DNA from: JAXMEQ01 sp046348225
GTDB lineage: Bacteria > Pseudomonadota > Gammaproteobacteria > Burkholderiales > Burkholderiaceae_C
NCBI GenBank assembly: GCA_046348225.1
Contig: JAXMEQ010000004.1
Location: 186,001 to 250,000, forward strand
Reading direction: 5' to 3'
DNA length: 64,000 nucleotides
Shown here: positions 25,488-32,887 of the stretch, in pieces
How positions within the stretch are numbered: the stretch's first letter is position 1
Layout: each line of letters begins with the position of its first letter
Program-made: the position numbers and the translations under genes
The notes under the pieces: model-generated
Databases searched by the model: none
What the model saw: only the letters and a program-made list of their open reading frames with translations
Told to the model about the DNA's origin: nothing

Positions 25488-26033
25488 TTAGCAGCGCCGG
25501 TTCTTAAGGGGAAGTACCCCGTGAGCAGTCTTGTAGGCTTTCAGCAGATGACGTTCCCAATCTCGAACGTTCTCGCGTTTCTGCTTTTCGTGGCGCAGCG
25601 CCGAAGTGTTCATGTCGTCTAGGGTGGCGTAAAGGACCCGCATCGGCCCGTATTCCCGAATCAGCCGTGAGTAGAAGGCCAGGTTGTCGTTGTTCTTAGC
25701 TAGGTGCCGAAGATCGCCCGGCGCGTCTTCCTCGCCTTCTCGCAGAAAACTGAAACTCGTCCACCTTCCAGACAGCGTACCCGTTGCAATTTCGATGTAC
25801 GAGATCGTGCTGGGGAACTGCTTTCCGTCAGTATGGACGTAAGGTGTCGACACACACCAGTAAAAAACGACGTTGCTTACCTCACGGGCCTTTTCGCAGT
25901 TAAACACCCTCTTGAACGCTGCAATCAAGGCCGTCGCGGAGGAGGCATCGTCATGGCGAATATCGCCCGGCAACGGCTTGAATGGCGAAGCCCCAAAGCT
26001 CTCGATGAGTATCTGATTGAAGATCGGATCCAT
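25488..26033 (-). CDS. Protein of unknown function, 181 residues
   Basis: I do not recognise this protein. The ATG at 26033 has a strong GAGGAGG ribosome site; the frame is open for about 30 more residues upstream without one. The protein is soluble and rich in charged residues, with a Lys/Arg-rich C-terminal helix (RHEKQKRENVRDWERH) and no signal peptide or membrane span. Base and codon use are clearly less GC-rich than in the flanking housekeeping genes, suggesting recent acquisition. It stands alone between the histidine phosphatase gene and a small divergent reading frame. Confidence 0.6.
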   Translation of the reverse strand: MDPIFNQILIESFGASPFKPLPGDIRHDDASSATALIAAFKRVFNCEKAREVSNVVFYWCVSTPYVHTDGKQFPSTISYIEIATGTLSGRWTSFSFLREGEEDAPGDLRHLAKNNDNLAFYSRLIREYGPMRVLYATLDDMNTSALRHEKQKRENVRDWERHLLKAYKTAHGVLPLKNRRC

Positions 26034-26153
26034 TTCGCCTCCTCGAAGCGGTACATGCTGCCCGGTAGCCGAAGGAGCAGTCAACTGACATATCTGCGAT
26101 CGCTCTAGTGAACACTTCGAGCACGCCAATACTTGTTAGCCGGGAGTTTTGTC

Positions 26154-26453
26154 TTGTCATCAAACCATCTGCACGCACCGAACGAGTTTTCATTGACGCA
26201 ATGGAAGGCGTGTCCGGCGTGCCAGCTGAATGCGCAAGTCCACCGGTCGTTCATGGAGATTGCCGTACCTCTTTACTCGCGTTGCATGGCGGATACGGAC
26301 GCCGCCGCGGCAAAGAGCAAGTGGTACTGGCAGAAATTGATCGTGCGTGACGAGCACAGAGCCATTGATCTGGTTAAAGCGGCGGGACATCTGGCTGAGG
26401 CCGTTGCCTATCAGTATCTAGTGCAGCGGCGGGCTACTCGGAAGCCTGTCTGA
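26154..26453 (+). CDS. Small hypothetical protein, 99 residues
   Basis: Small reading frame of 99 residues if it starts at TTG 26154, which has a GGGAG site seven bases upstream; TTG 26133 is an alternative. It contains a CPAC pair (KACPACQLN) and a later helical segment (LIVRDEHRAIDLVKAAGHLAEAV). I recognise no family. It diverges from the unknown gene at 25488-26033 and shares its lower GC content. It converges on the thioesterase gene. Confidence 0.4.
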   Translation: MSSNHLHAPNEFSLTQWKACPACQLNAQVHRSFMEIAVPLYSRCMADTDAAAAKSKWYWQKLIVRDEHRAIDLVKAAGHLAEAVAYQYLVQRRATRKPV

Positions 26454-26477
26454 CGGGTGGAGCAGTTTGCGGACCGC

Positions 26478-26900
26478 CTACTTCGGCGTCAGCACCGCCA
26501 TGGTGATACGCGACACGCAGGTCAGCTCGCCGGCGTCGTTGCGCAGGTCGATCTGCCACACCTGCGTGGTGCGGCCGATGTGCACCGGCCGCGTGATGCC
26601 GGTGACCCAGCCGCTGGTGGCGCCCTTGAGGTGGTTGGCGTTGATGTCCAGCCCCACGGCGCGGTAGCCCTCGGGGCACGAATAGGCGGCGCCGCACGAG
26701 CCCAGCGTCTCGGCCAGCACCACGCTCACGCCGCCATGCAGCAGGCCATAGGGCTGGCGGGTGCGCGTGTCCACCGGCACGCGGGCGGTGATGAAGTCGT
26801 CGCCCACCTCCAGGAACTCAATGCCAAGATGCCGCACCGCCGTGTCCTGGTGCATCTCCGTCAGGTGCGCTACGGAAATGGGCTTCTTCCAGATCGCCAT
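26478..26900 (-). CDS. Hotdog-fold thioesterase, PaaI/YdiI-like
   Basis: Acyl-CoA thioesterase-like protein of 140 residues. The hotdog signature is clear: GLLHGGVSVVLAETLGSCGA with the Glu of the central helix, ANHLKGATSGWVTGITRPVHIGRTTQVWQI, and a final strand RITMAVL. The ATG at 26900 is preceded by GGAGG; the frame continues upstream to 27005 but without family similarity. Related enzymes act on phenylacetyl-CoA, hydroxynaphthoyl-CoA or benzoyl-CoA intermediates. The substrate here is unknown. Its GC-rich codon use differs from the flanking island genes. Confidence 0.85.
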   Translation of the reverse strand: MAIWKKPISVAHLTEMHQDTAVRHLGIEFLEVGDDFITARVPVDTRTRQPYGLLHGGVSVVLAETLGSCGAAYSCPEGYRAVGLDINANHLKGATSGWVTGITRPVHIGRTTQVWQIDLRNDAGELTCVSRITMAVLTPK

Positions 26901-27147
26901 GGGGTCGTTCCTCCGGTTGCTTGAGCCACGCACTATATCGGCCGGCGTGTCTGCACGCAGTGCCGCGCCACATGAGGCACTGGACACATCATGAAGCGCG
27001 TACACCTGCCGACCCTACCGGGCGGCTCGGCAGAAGGAGAAGAATGAAAAATGGTACGCACGTCGCGTTCGCCAGACGGAATGAACGATAACCGCGGGGG
27101 AGTTCACGCTTACCGTTCGGCAACGCGAAGTAGTCCAATCTGGGAAT

Positions 27148-28317
27148 TTAGCGCCCCGACTCCATCCGCTCAAGCAAGTACCTTAGATCGAAAACCAATG
27201 CTCGCACTGCAACCCGATGAATTGGCCGCCCTGGCTCAATGACATCGGTCAGCGAGCCCCGATCAGAGATGACTTTACGTCTGTCGGATTTGGCATCGTG
27301 GGCATCCTCATCGTCGTCAATGTGCGAGTCCCCCATGCCGGGGTGGTGCTTACGAGCCTCCGCCATCAGGGCTTGGATGGCAGCTCTGGCGGCCTTTTTG
27401 TCTTTGGCACTTAGTGCGCTGATCAAAATGTCGAGTTTGGGGTTCACTGCCGCCAGGCTGTCCGCGTCCATCAGGCCGGCATCAAGCCAAGTCGCCACGT
27501 GAGCCTTCAATCGGCGGGCCAGCTCGGCCCCGTTGTAAGGCTTGGGCAAAACGATGGCGGGCAGAAGAACTGGCACATAGACCGCGTCATTCGCCAGTAC
27601 ATCCGCCACTTGGTCAGCCACGGCCCCGGAGCGGGGCAGGGTCGGGGCGTTGTACATATCAGGCGTATCGCCTTGCAATTCCATCCAGCCGGCTCCGGGT
27701 AATTCAGTCCGCAAAACACTGAAGCTGTCTTCTGCGCTGCGTGGCGCAATCCCTGCATAGCCCTGTTGTGAATCGACCAGCCAGCCAAAAACAACTCTGG
27801 TTGGACGGTTGACGTTAAGAAATGGCCCCCACCGGTTGGGCGAGTAGAGGGTCTTGGCAACAAATTGATCCATTACCAAATTTGCAGATCGAACCCTTGC
27901 AAGCGCCTGAGAATGGGTCTCCCCAGCAATGGGCTCCGGTCGCTGAGGTACTGAAATGTCCCATGTTGGAGCCCGAACCGAAATGCTATTGATAGACAGC
28001 CGTGCGCTTGCGCCATTCTTGACTCGATACCTGTACTCGTACAGGTCCTTGTCCCCTTGCACTTTGCTCTTGACCGTAGGTTCAATCAATGTGCGGGGGG
28101 TATACCGCACCTCTTTGTAGCGACTCTGGTCTCCCGGGTTGAAGAGGGTGTAAACCCATTGGCCGGCCCGGTCGTCCCAACGCACCGTGTCTTTGGCGGT
28201 CTGGGCGATGACAGGTGTGCTCATTATCAGCGCCAGCATCAGCGCACGGCTGGCGAGCTGAAGTGCAGAGGGCGCAAGTGTGTTATCGATCGTTGATGTC
28301 GTGTGGATTGGGGCCAT
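27148..28317 (-). CDS. Secreted protein of unknown function
   Basis: Protein of 389 residues with a probable signal peptide ending near LALIMSTPVIAQ. The ATG at 28317 follows the ribosome site CCAGGAGCGATCACC. No known enzymatic motif is visible. A helical segment near residues 290-345 (LKAHVATWLDAGLMDADSLAAV onward, then SALSAKDKKAARAAIQALMAEA) resembles the FIMAH-type repeats seen in some extracellular proteins. It is followed by an Asp/His-rich stretch (DDDEDAHDAKSDRR) that might bind metal. It lies 16 bases downstream of the secreted metallopeptidase on the same strand, so the two are probably co-expressed. Lower GC content suggests acquisition. Confidence 0.6.
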   Translation of the reverse strand: MAPIHTTSTIDNTLAPSALQLASRALMLALIMSTPVIAQTAKDTVRWDDRAGQWVYTLFNPGDQSRYKEVRYTPRTLIEPTVKSKVQGDKDLYEYRYRVKNGASARLSINSISVRAPTWDISVPQRPEPIAGETHSQALARVRSANLVMDQFVAKTLYSPNRWGPFLNVNRPTRVVFGWLVDSQQGYAGIAPRSAEDSFSVLRTELPGAGWMELQGDTPDMYNAPTLPRSGAVADQVADVLANDAVYVPVLLPAIVLPKPYNGAELARRLKAHVATWLDAGLMDADSLAAVNPKLDILISALSAKDKKAARAAIQALMAEARKHHPGMGDSHIDDDEDAHDAKSDRRKVISDRGSLTDVIEPGRPIHRVAVRALVFDLRYLLERMESGR

Positions 28318-28333
28318 TGGTGATCGCTCCTGG

Positions 28334-29752
28334 TTATCTTGGGCTGGTTTCTTCGCACAGGGCAACGTTTTCTTGCACGGGTTTACCATTCCGGTCCAGT
28401 ACCGGGTCGCCGTTTTTGTCTACCTTGGCCCGGGTAGTCTTGTAGCGGGCGCAACAGGGGCCTCCTTGGGCTGGGCTGTTCAGGCCGGTTCCGTCCAGGT
28501 ACACATGGAAATGTTCGGGGTAGCCATCATCTTGGTGCCAGAGGGTTTGAATGCTGAAAGCGGAGTTGTTCTTCTTGCACAACTCGGCGTAGGTCTTCTT
28601 CTTTTGTGCATCCGTGACATTGCGCGGGTTGGTGACACTGAGATCAACCTCGGTGCCCATGCGATGTTCCTGGTGCGAAGGGGTCCAGCCACCCTTGATA
28701 TCAAACAGGCCGCCCCAGACCAGACTGCCGTCGTTGACGCCCACCGCGCCCCATCCCGTCTTGAACATCGTATCCACAACGGAAACAAGAGTGTCTCTGG
28801 CATTTGGCGCAAACCAGTGGTTTGACTTGTGGTTCCCAGTTGCTCCCACCAAGGTGTAAGTCGCGGGTTTAGCTGTGTCTGGCAGCATTTCCACCAGATT
28901 GGGCACTTTGACTTGTATTTCTTTGCTTGCCACGGGGTTGGAGCAAGTATTGCAATTCGCCTTGATGGTGTGCGTGCCGGATATTGTTGGGGCTTGAAAG
29001 GTCAGTTTGACTTCGCCATTGGCGTCCGTGACGCCTTGTGTGGCGCTGAGCGAGCCCTTTGGGCGGTTGACGTCATGGTCATGACCGCCTGAATTGGGGG
29101 CCACGTCAACTGAAAAGCTTATGGCGGTCCCCGGGGCCGAAGAATTTCCGGAGGTAACTTTGGCGATAAGCGAGATTGTCGAAGTTCCACCTGTTCCCGC
29201 CGGGCGGATTTCACTCAAACCAGACAAACCCAACTGCAGTGATCTTTGCTCAGAGCAGCTGAGCACTTGGGTTTGGGTATAGACAAAGTCACGTGTACTG
29301 ACGATGCTCAGGTTGCCATTGGCATCTCTGCCGCAGAAACCCCGCCGCACAGAGAAAACCAGAAGTGATTGATTCGTCGCCAAGTCGGCAAGTCGCATTA
29401 CTCCACCGTCATAGGGGAACTCACCCGCACCACCGCCTGCAGCGAGCGACAAGTTCATCGAAATGTAATATCCCTTGCATACGTACGCCACGGAATAGGA
29501 TGGATAGGCTCCCGTAGGACCGAAAGCAGCCCGCTTGGCCGCCGTTAGTGCCTCGTCTTGGTTCCTGTAATTGTTTCCGTCATAACCGCCTGGAAACTCG
29601 GGAAAAATTTCAGGGTCAAACCACAAAGGGTAATTTGTAAAACTGCACTGTGCCAGTGCATTGGTCCCGCAAGACGCAACAACGAGAACAAACAGGTAAC
29701 TTCGAATTGCGAGACAGGTGGGCCGATAGTTGTGCTTGGGTATTTTGACCAT
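28334..29752 (-). CDS. Secreted LAS/M15-like metallopeptidase with an Ig-like (Big1) domain
   Basis: Protein of 472 residues with a signal peptide (AIRSYLFVLVVASCGTNALAQC). The middle part contains a Big1/invasin-type Ig module (GVTDANGEVKLTFQAP, then GTHTIKANC). The C-terminal domain has the LAS zinc pattern H-x6-D in EHRMGTEVDLS plus HFHVYLDG, as in M15/MepA-type peptidases that cleave peptide bonds in peptidoglycan or small peptides. Many cysteines suggest disulfides. The ATG at 29752 has a GGAGG site eight bases upstream. It is the first gene of a two-gene unit with the unknown secreted protein at 27148. Peptidase identity is inferred from motifs alone. Confidence 0.68.
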   Translation of the reverse strand: MVKIPKHNYRPTCLAIRSYLFVLVVASCGTNALAQCSFTNYPLWFDPEIFPEFPGGYDGNNYRNQDEALTAAKRAAFGPTGAYPSYSVAYVCKGYYISMNLSLAAGGGAGEFPYDGGVMRLADLATNQSLLVFSVRRGFCGRDANGNLSIVSTRDFVYTQTQVLSCSEQRSLQLGLSGLSEIRPAGTGGTSTISLIAKVTSGNSSAPGTAISFSVDVAPNSGGHDHDVNRPKGSLSATQGVTDANGEVKLTFQAPTISGTHTIKANCNTCSNPVASKEIQVKVPNLVEMLPDTAKPATYTLVGATGNHKSNHWFAPNARDTLVSVVDTMFKTGWGAVGVNDGSLVWGGLFDIKGGWTPSHQEHRMGTEVDLSVTNPRNVTDAQKKKTYAELCKKNNSAFSIQTLWHQDDGYPEHFHVYLDGTGLNSPAQGGPCCARYKTTRAKVDKNGDPVLDRNGKPVQENVALCEETSPR

Positions 29753-29901
29753 GCGCTTTTCCTCCGCGCGAATCATATCCGGGGAGCGCACGAGCGGCGG
29801 CTTGACGACAGCCTCTTACCTCCTGCAGCCGACAGAGTCAGCCCCGGTGATTTTTAGGGTGTCAAAGTACTCTCTTACTACGCGCCGCGCACCACTCGCC
29901 C

Positions 29902-31188
29902 TTACTTCCCACGACTCAACAAAGCGTACAGCAGGATGGCGCCAAACGTGGCGGTGCCGATGCCGCCCAGCGCAAACCCGCCGAACTTGAGCGTGAAGTC
30001 CCCGGTACCCAGCACCAGCGTGATGGCGGCAACGATCAGGTTCTTGTTGTCGGAGAAGTCCACCTTGTTGTCGACCCAGATCTTGGCGCCGGCCACGGCA
30101 ATCAGGCCGAACACCACAATGCTCACGCCGCCCATCACCGGCAGCGGGATGGCCTGGATCACCGCGCCAAACTTGGGGCTGAAGCCCAGCACCACGGCAA
30201 TCACCGCAGCGACCACGAAGATGGCGGTGGAATAGATTTTGGTGGCGGCCATCACGCCGATGTTTTCGGCATAGGTGGTCACGCCGGTGCCGCCCGAGGC
30301 GCCACTGACCATGGTGGCCACGCCGTCGCCAATGAAGGCGCGGCCCATGTACGGGTCCAGGTTCTTGCCGGTCATGGCGGTCACGGCCTTGATGTGGCCC
30401 AGGTTCTCGGCCACCAGGATGATGGCCACCGGCGCGATCAGCAGCATGGCGTTGGCGCTGAACACCGGCGCCGCAAAGGCCGGTGCGCCGAACCAGGCCG
30501 CGCTGGCAATGCCCGACAGGTCCATCGGCTTGCCCAGGCCCAGGCCGTTGGTGAGCACGGCGTAAATGACGCTGGCCACAATCAGGCCCACCAGGATCAG
30601 CAGGCGCTGCACCATGCCGCGCGTGAGCACCGCCACCAGGCCCACGCTGGTAAACGTCACCACCTGCATCCAGCTGTCGAAGTTGCTGGCCGCCATGTTC
30701 TTGATCGGGATGCCCGCCAGGTTCAGGCCGATCACGGCCACCACGGCGCCTGTGACCACCGGCGGCATGAAGCGCTCGATCCAGCCTGTGCCCACCGCCT
30801 GCACCACCACACCGATCAGGGTGTACAGCGCGCCGCACGCAATGATGCCCCCGAGGGCCACACCGATGTTGGCGTTGGGCCCCTTGCCCGCATAGGCGGT
30901 GGCCGCGATCACCACGCCAATGAAGGCGAAGCTGGAGCCGAGGTAGCTGGGCACCTTGCCGCCGGTGATGACAAAGAAGATCAGCGTGCCCACGCCGCTC
31001 ATCAGGATGGCGATGTTCGGATCAAACCCCATGAGGATGGGGGCCAGCACCGTGGCGCCAAACATGGCGATCACGTGCTGCACGCCCATGGCCGCGGTCT
31101 GCGGCCAGGGCAGGCGCTCGTCAGGGCCGATCACGCCGCCTTGCTGCAGCACGGCGGCGGGCTTTTCTGTCCAGTCAAACATTCCCAT
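29902..31188 (-). CDS. Uracil/xanthine permease (nucleobase:cation symporter-2, UraA-like)
   Basis: Inner-membrane permease of 428 residues with about 14 hydrophobic segments. MGVQHVIAMFGATVLAPILMG near the N-terminus is the NCS2 signature containing QH. VAENLGHIKAV provides the substrate-site Glu in segment 8, and SGASGGTGVTTYAENIGVMAATK is the second NCS2 hallmark. This arrangement is closer to UraA/RutG uracil permeases than to xanthine permeases. The ATG at 31188 follows a GGAGGAG site; the longer upstream frame is not needed. Confidence 0.9.
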   Translation of the reverse strand: MGMFDWTEKPAAVLQQGGVIGPDERLPWPQTAAMGVQHVIAMFGATVLAPILMGFDPNIAILMSGVGTLIFFVITGGKVPSYLGSSFAFIGVVIAATAYAGKGPNANIGVALGGIIACGALYTLIGVVVQAVGTGWIERFMPPVVTGAVVAVIGLNLAGIPIKNMAASNFDSWMQVVTFTSVGLVAVLTRGMVQRLLILVGLIVASVIYAVLTNGLGLGKPMDLSGIASAAWFGAPAFAAPVFSANAMLLIAPVAIILVAENLGHIKAVTAMTGKNLDPYMGRAFIGDGVATMVSGASGGTGVTTYAENIGVMAATKIYSTAIFVVAAVIAVVLGFSPKFGAVIQAIPLPVMGGVSIVVFGLIAVAGAKIWVDNKVDFSDNKNLIVAAITLVLGTGDFTLKFGGFALGGIGTATFGAILLYALLSRGK

Positions 31189-31249
31189 TTTCTCGCTCCT
31201 CCTGGTTGAAAGTGGAGCGATGCTAGGGGCAATGCCCCGCCGGCGCAAC

Positions 31250-32140
31250 TCAGGGCTGCGCGAAGATCGCCACCCGGCCCAGCACGCCAGCGTCTTTCAG
31301 GATCTTGCGGTGCCCCAGGCCCTGCGTGGCCACCAGCTCGGCGCCGCGCACCGCGTGTGCATAGGCCTGGCCGTCGGCAAAGCGGTTGATGCTGTCGCCG
31401 CGGTCGTGCACCACCAGCGTGGGCACGCGGATGCGTGGGCCCACGGCGTCGGGTTCGAATTGCGGCATCAGGATGCCTTCGCGCGCCTCGATCCGCTTCT
31501 GCATGGCCGCGCGGGTGGACTCGTGCAGGCCGAACACATGGGCGAACAGGCGCGTGTACTCGCGTGGCGACGCGGGGGGCGCCAGCAGCACCAGCCGCTC
31601 GGTGGGCAGGCCGCGGCTGGCGGCGTAGGCAGCGGCGTTGGCCGCCAGCGAATGCGCCACCACGGCACGCAGGCGGTGGCCGTCCTGTTGCAGCCGCGCT
31701 GCCACGTATTCAATCGCCCGCGCAAACTGCGGCAGGTTGCTGGTGGCACCGCGGCTACGGCCGTGCGCCGGCATTTCCACCAGCACCGGGCGCAGGCCCT
31801 GGGCGGCCAGTGCTTCGGCCAGCGGCAGCATCTGCCGCGCGTGCCCGCCCCAACCATGCACCAGCAGCACCACCGGCCCGTGGGGCGCCGCGGCCTGGGT
31901 GTAGACCGTGACGCTGGCGTCCTCGAACGGCCAGGACTCGGTGCGCCAGCGGGCGTCCCACGCGCCGCGCCGGCTCAGCCACCGGGGCGGCAACGGCGTG
32001 CAGAACAGGCGGAAAGCGGCGCGCACGGCCAGGGCGGGCCACAGCCGCTGCGAGGTGCCCAGCGCCACGCGGAACAGGCGCACGCCGGGGCTGGCCTGGT
32101 AGAAGGCCGAGGTGGCTTCAAGGGCGGTACGGGGGGTCAT
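31250..32140 (-). CDS. Alpha/beta hydrolase, TetR-regulated
   Basis: Serine hydrolase of 296 residues. HGWGGHARQM is the oxyanion region, VAHSLAANAAAYAA the nucleophile elbow (Ser near residue 172), VHDRGDSINRFAD carries the likely Asp and GLGHRKILKD the likely His. The N-terminal 70 residues are a basic extension. The substrate is unknown. The ATG at 32140 lies 15 bases from a perfect inverted repeat (32155-32172) that is repeated in variant form before the upstream tetR gene, so this gene is very probably a target of that regulator. Confidence 0.83.
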   Translation of the reverse strand: MTPRTALEATSAFYQASPGVRLFRVALGTSQRLWPALAVRAAFRLFCTPLPPRWLSRRGAWDARWRTESWPFEDASVTVYTQAAAPHGPVVLLVHGWGGHARQMLPLAEALAAQGLRPVLVEMPAHGRSRGATSNLPQFARAIEYVAARLQQDGHRLRAVVAHSLAANAAAYAASRGLPTERLVLLAPPASPREYTRLFAHVFGLHESTRAAMQKRIEAREGILMPQFEPDAVGPRIRVPTLVVHDRGDSINRFADGQAYAHAVRGAELVATQGLGHRKILKDAGVLGRVAIFAQP

Positions 32141-32154
32141 GATGAAAACCTTTC

Positions 32155-32172
32155 TTCGCACGATTGTGCGAA
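32155..32172. promoter_or_regulatory. TetR-type operator 1
   Basis: TTCGCAC GATT GTGCGAA is a perfect inverted repeat with 7-base arms, placed directly upstream of the alpha/beta hydrolase start. A nearly identical site lies before tetR at 32837-32854. Confidence 0.72.
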
Positions 32173-32223
32173 ACATGGGGATTAAAAAAGCAAGGGCGCC
32201 ATGGCCGTCAGGTCCTTCGGGGT

Positions 32224-32826
32224 TCAGGGCAGGCAGCTCTTGACCAGGCGGTCCCACGACGCCTGGGTGCGGTCCGCCGCGCGCGGATCGCGCAGGAAGC
32301 GGGTGTCGTGCAGCAGGCCCATGATCAGGGCGCTGAGTTCGCCAACCAGCTGGTCGGCGTCGGTGTCGGGGGCCAGGTGCCTGGCCTCCACGGCCTGCAG
32401 CACGGTGCGCCGCAGGGCCGCGCGCCAGCGCGTGATCTCGCCCAGCAGCACGTCGCGCAGCTCGCCCTCGCGGTCGTCCAGCTCGAAGGCGCCTGCGGTG
32501 TACAGGCAGCCGGTGTGGGCTTCCACGTCGCGCGTGCGCACAATCCAGCGCCGCACGATCTCATCGAGCCGCGGCAGGCCCTTCGGAAGCTGCATGGCCG
32601 GCACGAACACGTCGGCGATGAAGCGGCGGCCGAACTCCTCAATCACCGCCTTCTGCAAGGCTTCGCGCGAGCCGGCGCGCGAGAACACGCCGCTTTTGGA
32701 CATGCCGATGCGGTCAGCCACGGCCTGCAGCGTGATGGACTCCAGGCCCTCGGCGGCCGCCAGATCGAGCGCTGCGCCCACGATGGCGGCGCGCGTCAGC
32801 TCGGCTTTTTGGGTTTTGGCGTCCAT
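32224..32826 (-). CDS. TetR/AcrR-family transcriptional regulator
   Basis: Repressor of 200 residues. The N-terminal HTH is typical: AAIVGAALDLAAAEGLESITLQAVADRIGMSKSGVFSRAGSREAL. The ligand-binding C-terminal domain has the YsiA-like TetR_C pattern with WIVRTRDVEAHTGCLY. The ATG at 32826 lies ten bases from the second operator copy. The gene is upstream of the hydrolase on the same strand and divergent from acetoacetyl-CoA synthetase, so one repressor may control all three. The effector may be an acyl-CoA or related ligand, which is a guess from context. Confidence 0.88.
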   Translation of the reverse strand: MDAKTQKAELTRAAIVGAALDLAAAEGLESITLQAVADRIGMSKSGVFSRAGSREALQKAVIEEFGRRFIADVFVPAMQLPKGLPRLDEIVRRWIVRTRDVEAHTGCLYTAGAFELDDREGELRDVLLGEITRWRAALRRTVLQAVEARHLAPDTDADQLVGELSALIMGLLHDTRFLRDPRAADRTQASWDRLVKSCLP

Positions 32827-32836
32827 GTCGGAAATA

Positions 32837-32854
32837 TTAGCACAGTTGTGCGAA
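32837..32854. promoter_or_regulatory. TetR-type operator 2
   Basis: TTAGCAC AGTT GTGCGAA differs from the perfect arms of operator 1 at one base. It lies in the 61-base gap between the divergent tetR and acetoacetyl-CoA synthetase genes and could repress both. Confidence 0.68.
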
Positions 32855-32887
32855 AGTGCAAGTGACTGCCCTGCTACGCTTTTGCGC

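Noticed and set aside
27044..27088. Fourteen-codon reading frame with a strong AAGGAG site
   Set aside because: Too short to support and without similarity; probably chance or a gene remnant at the island edge.
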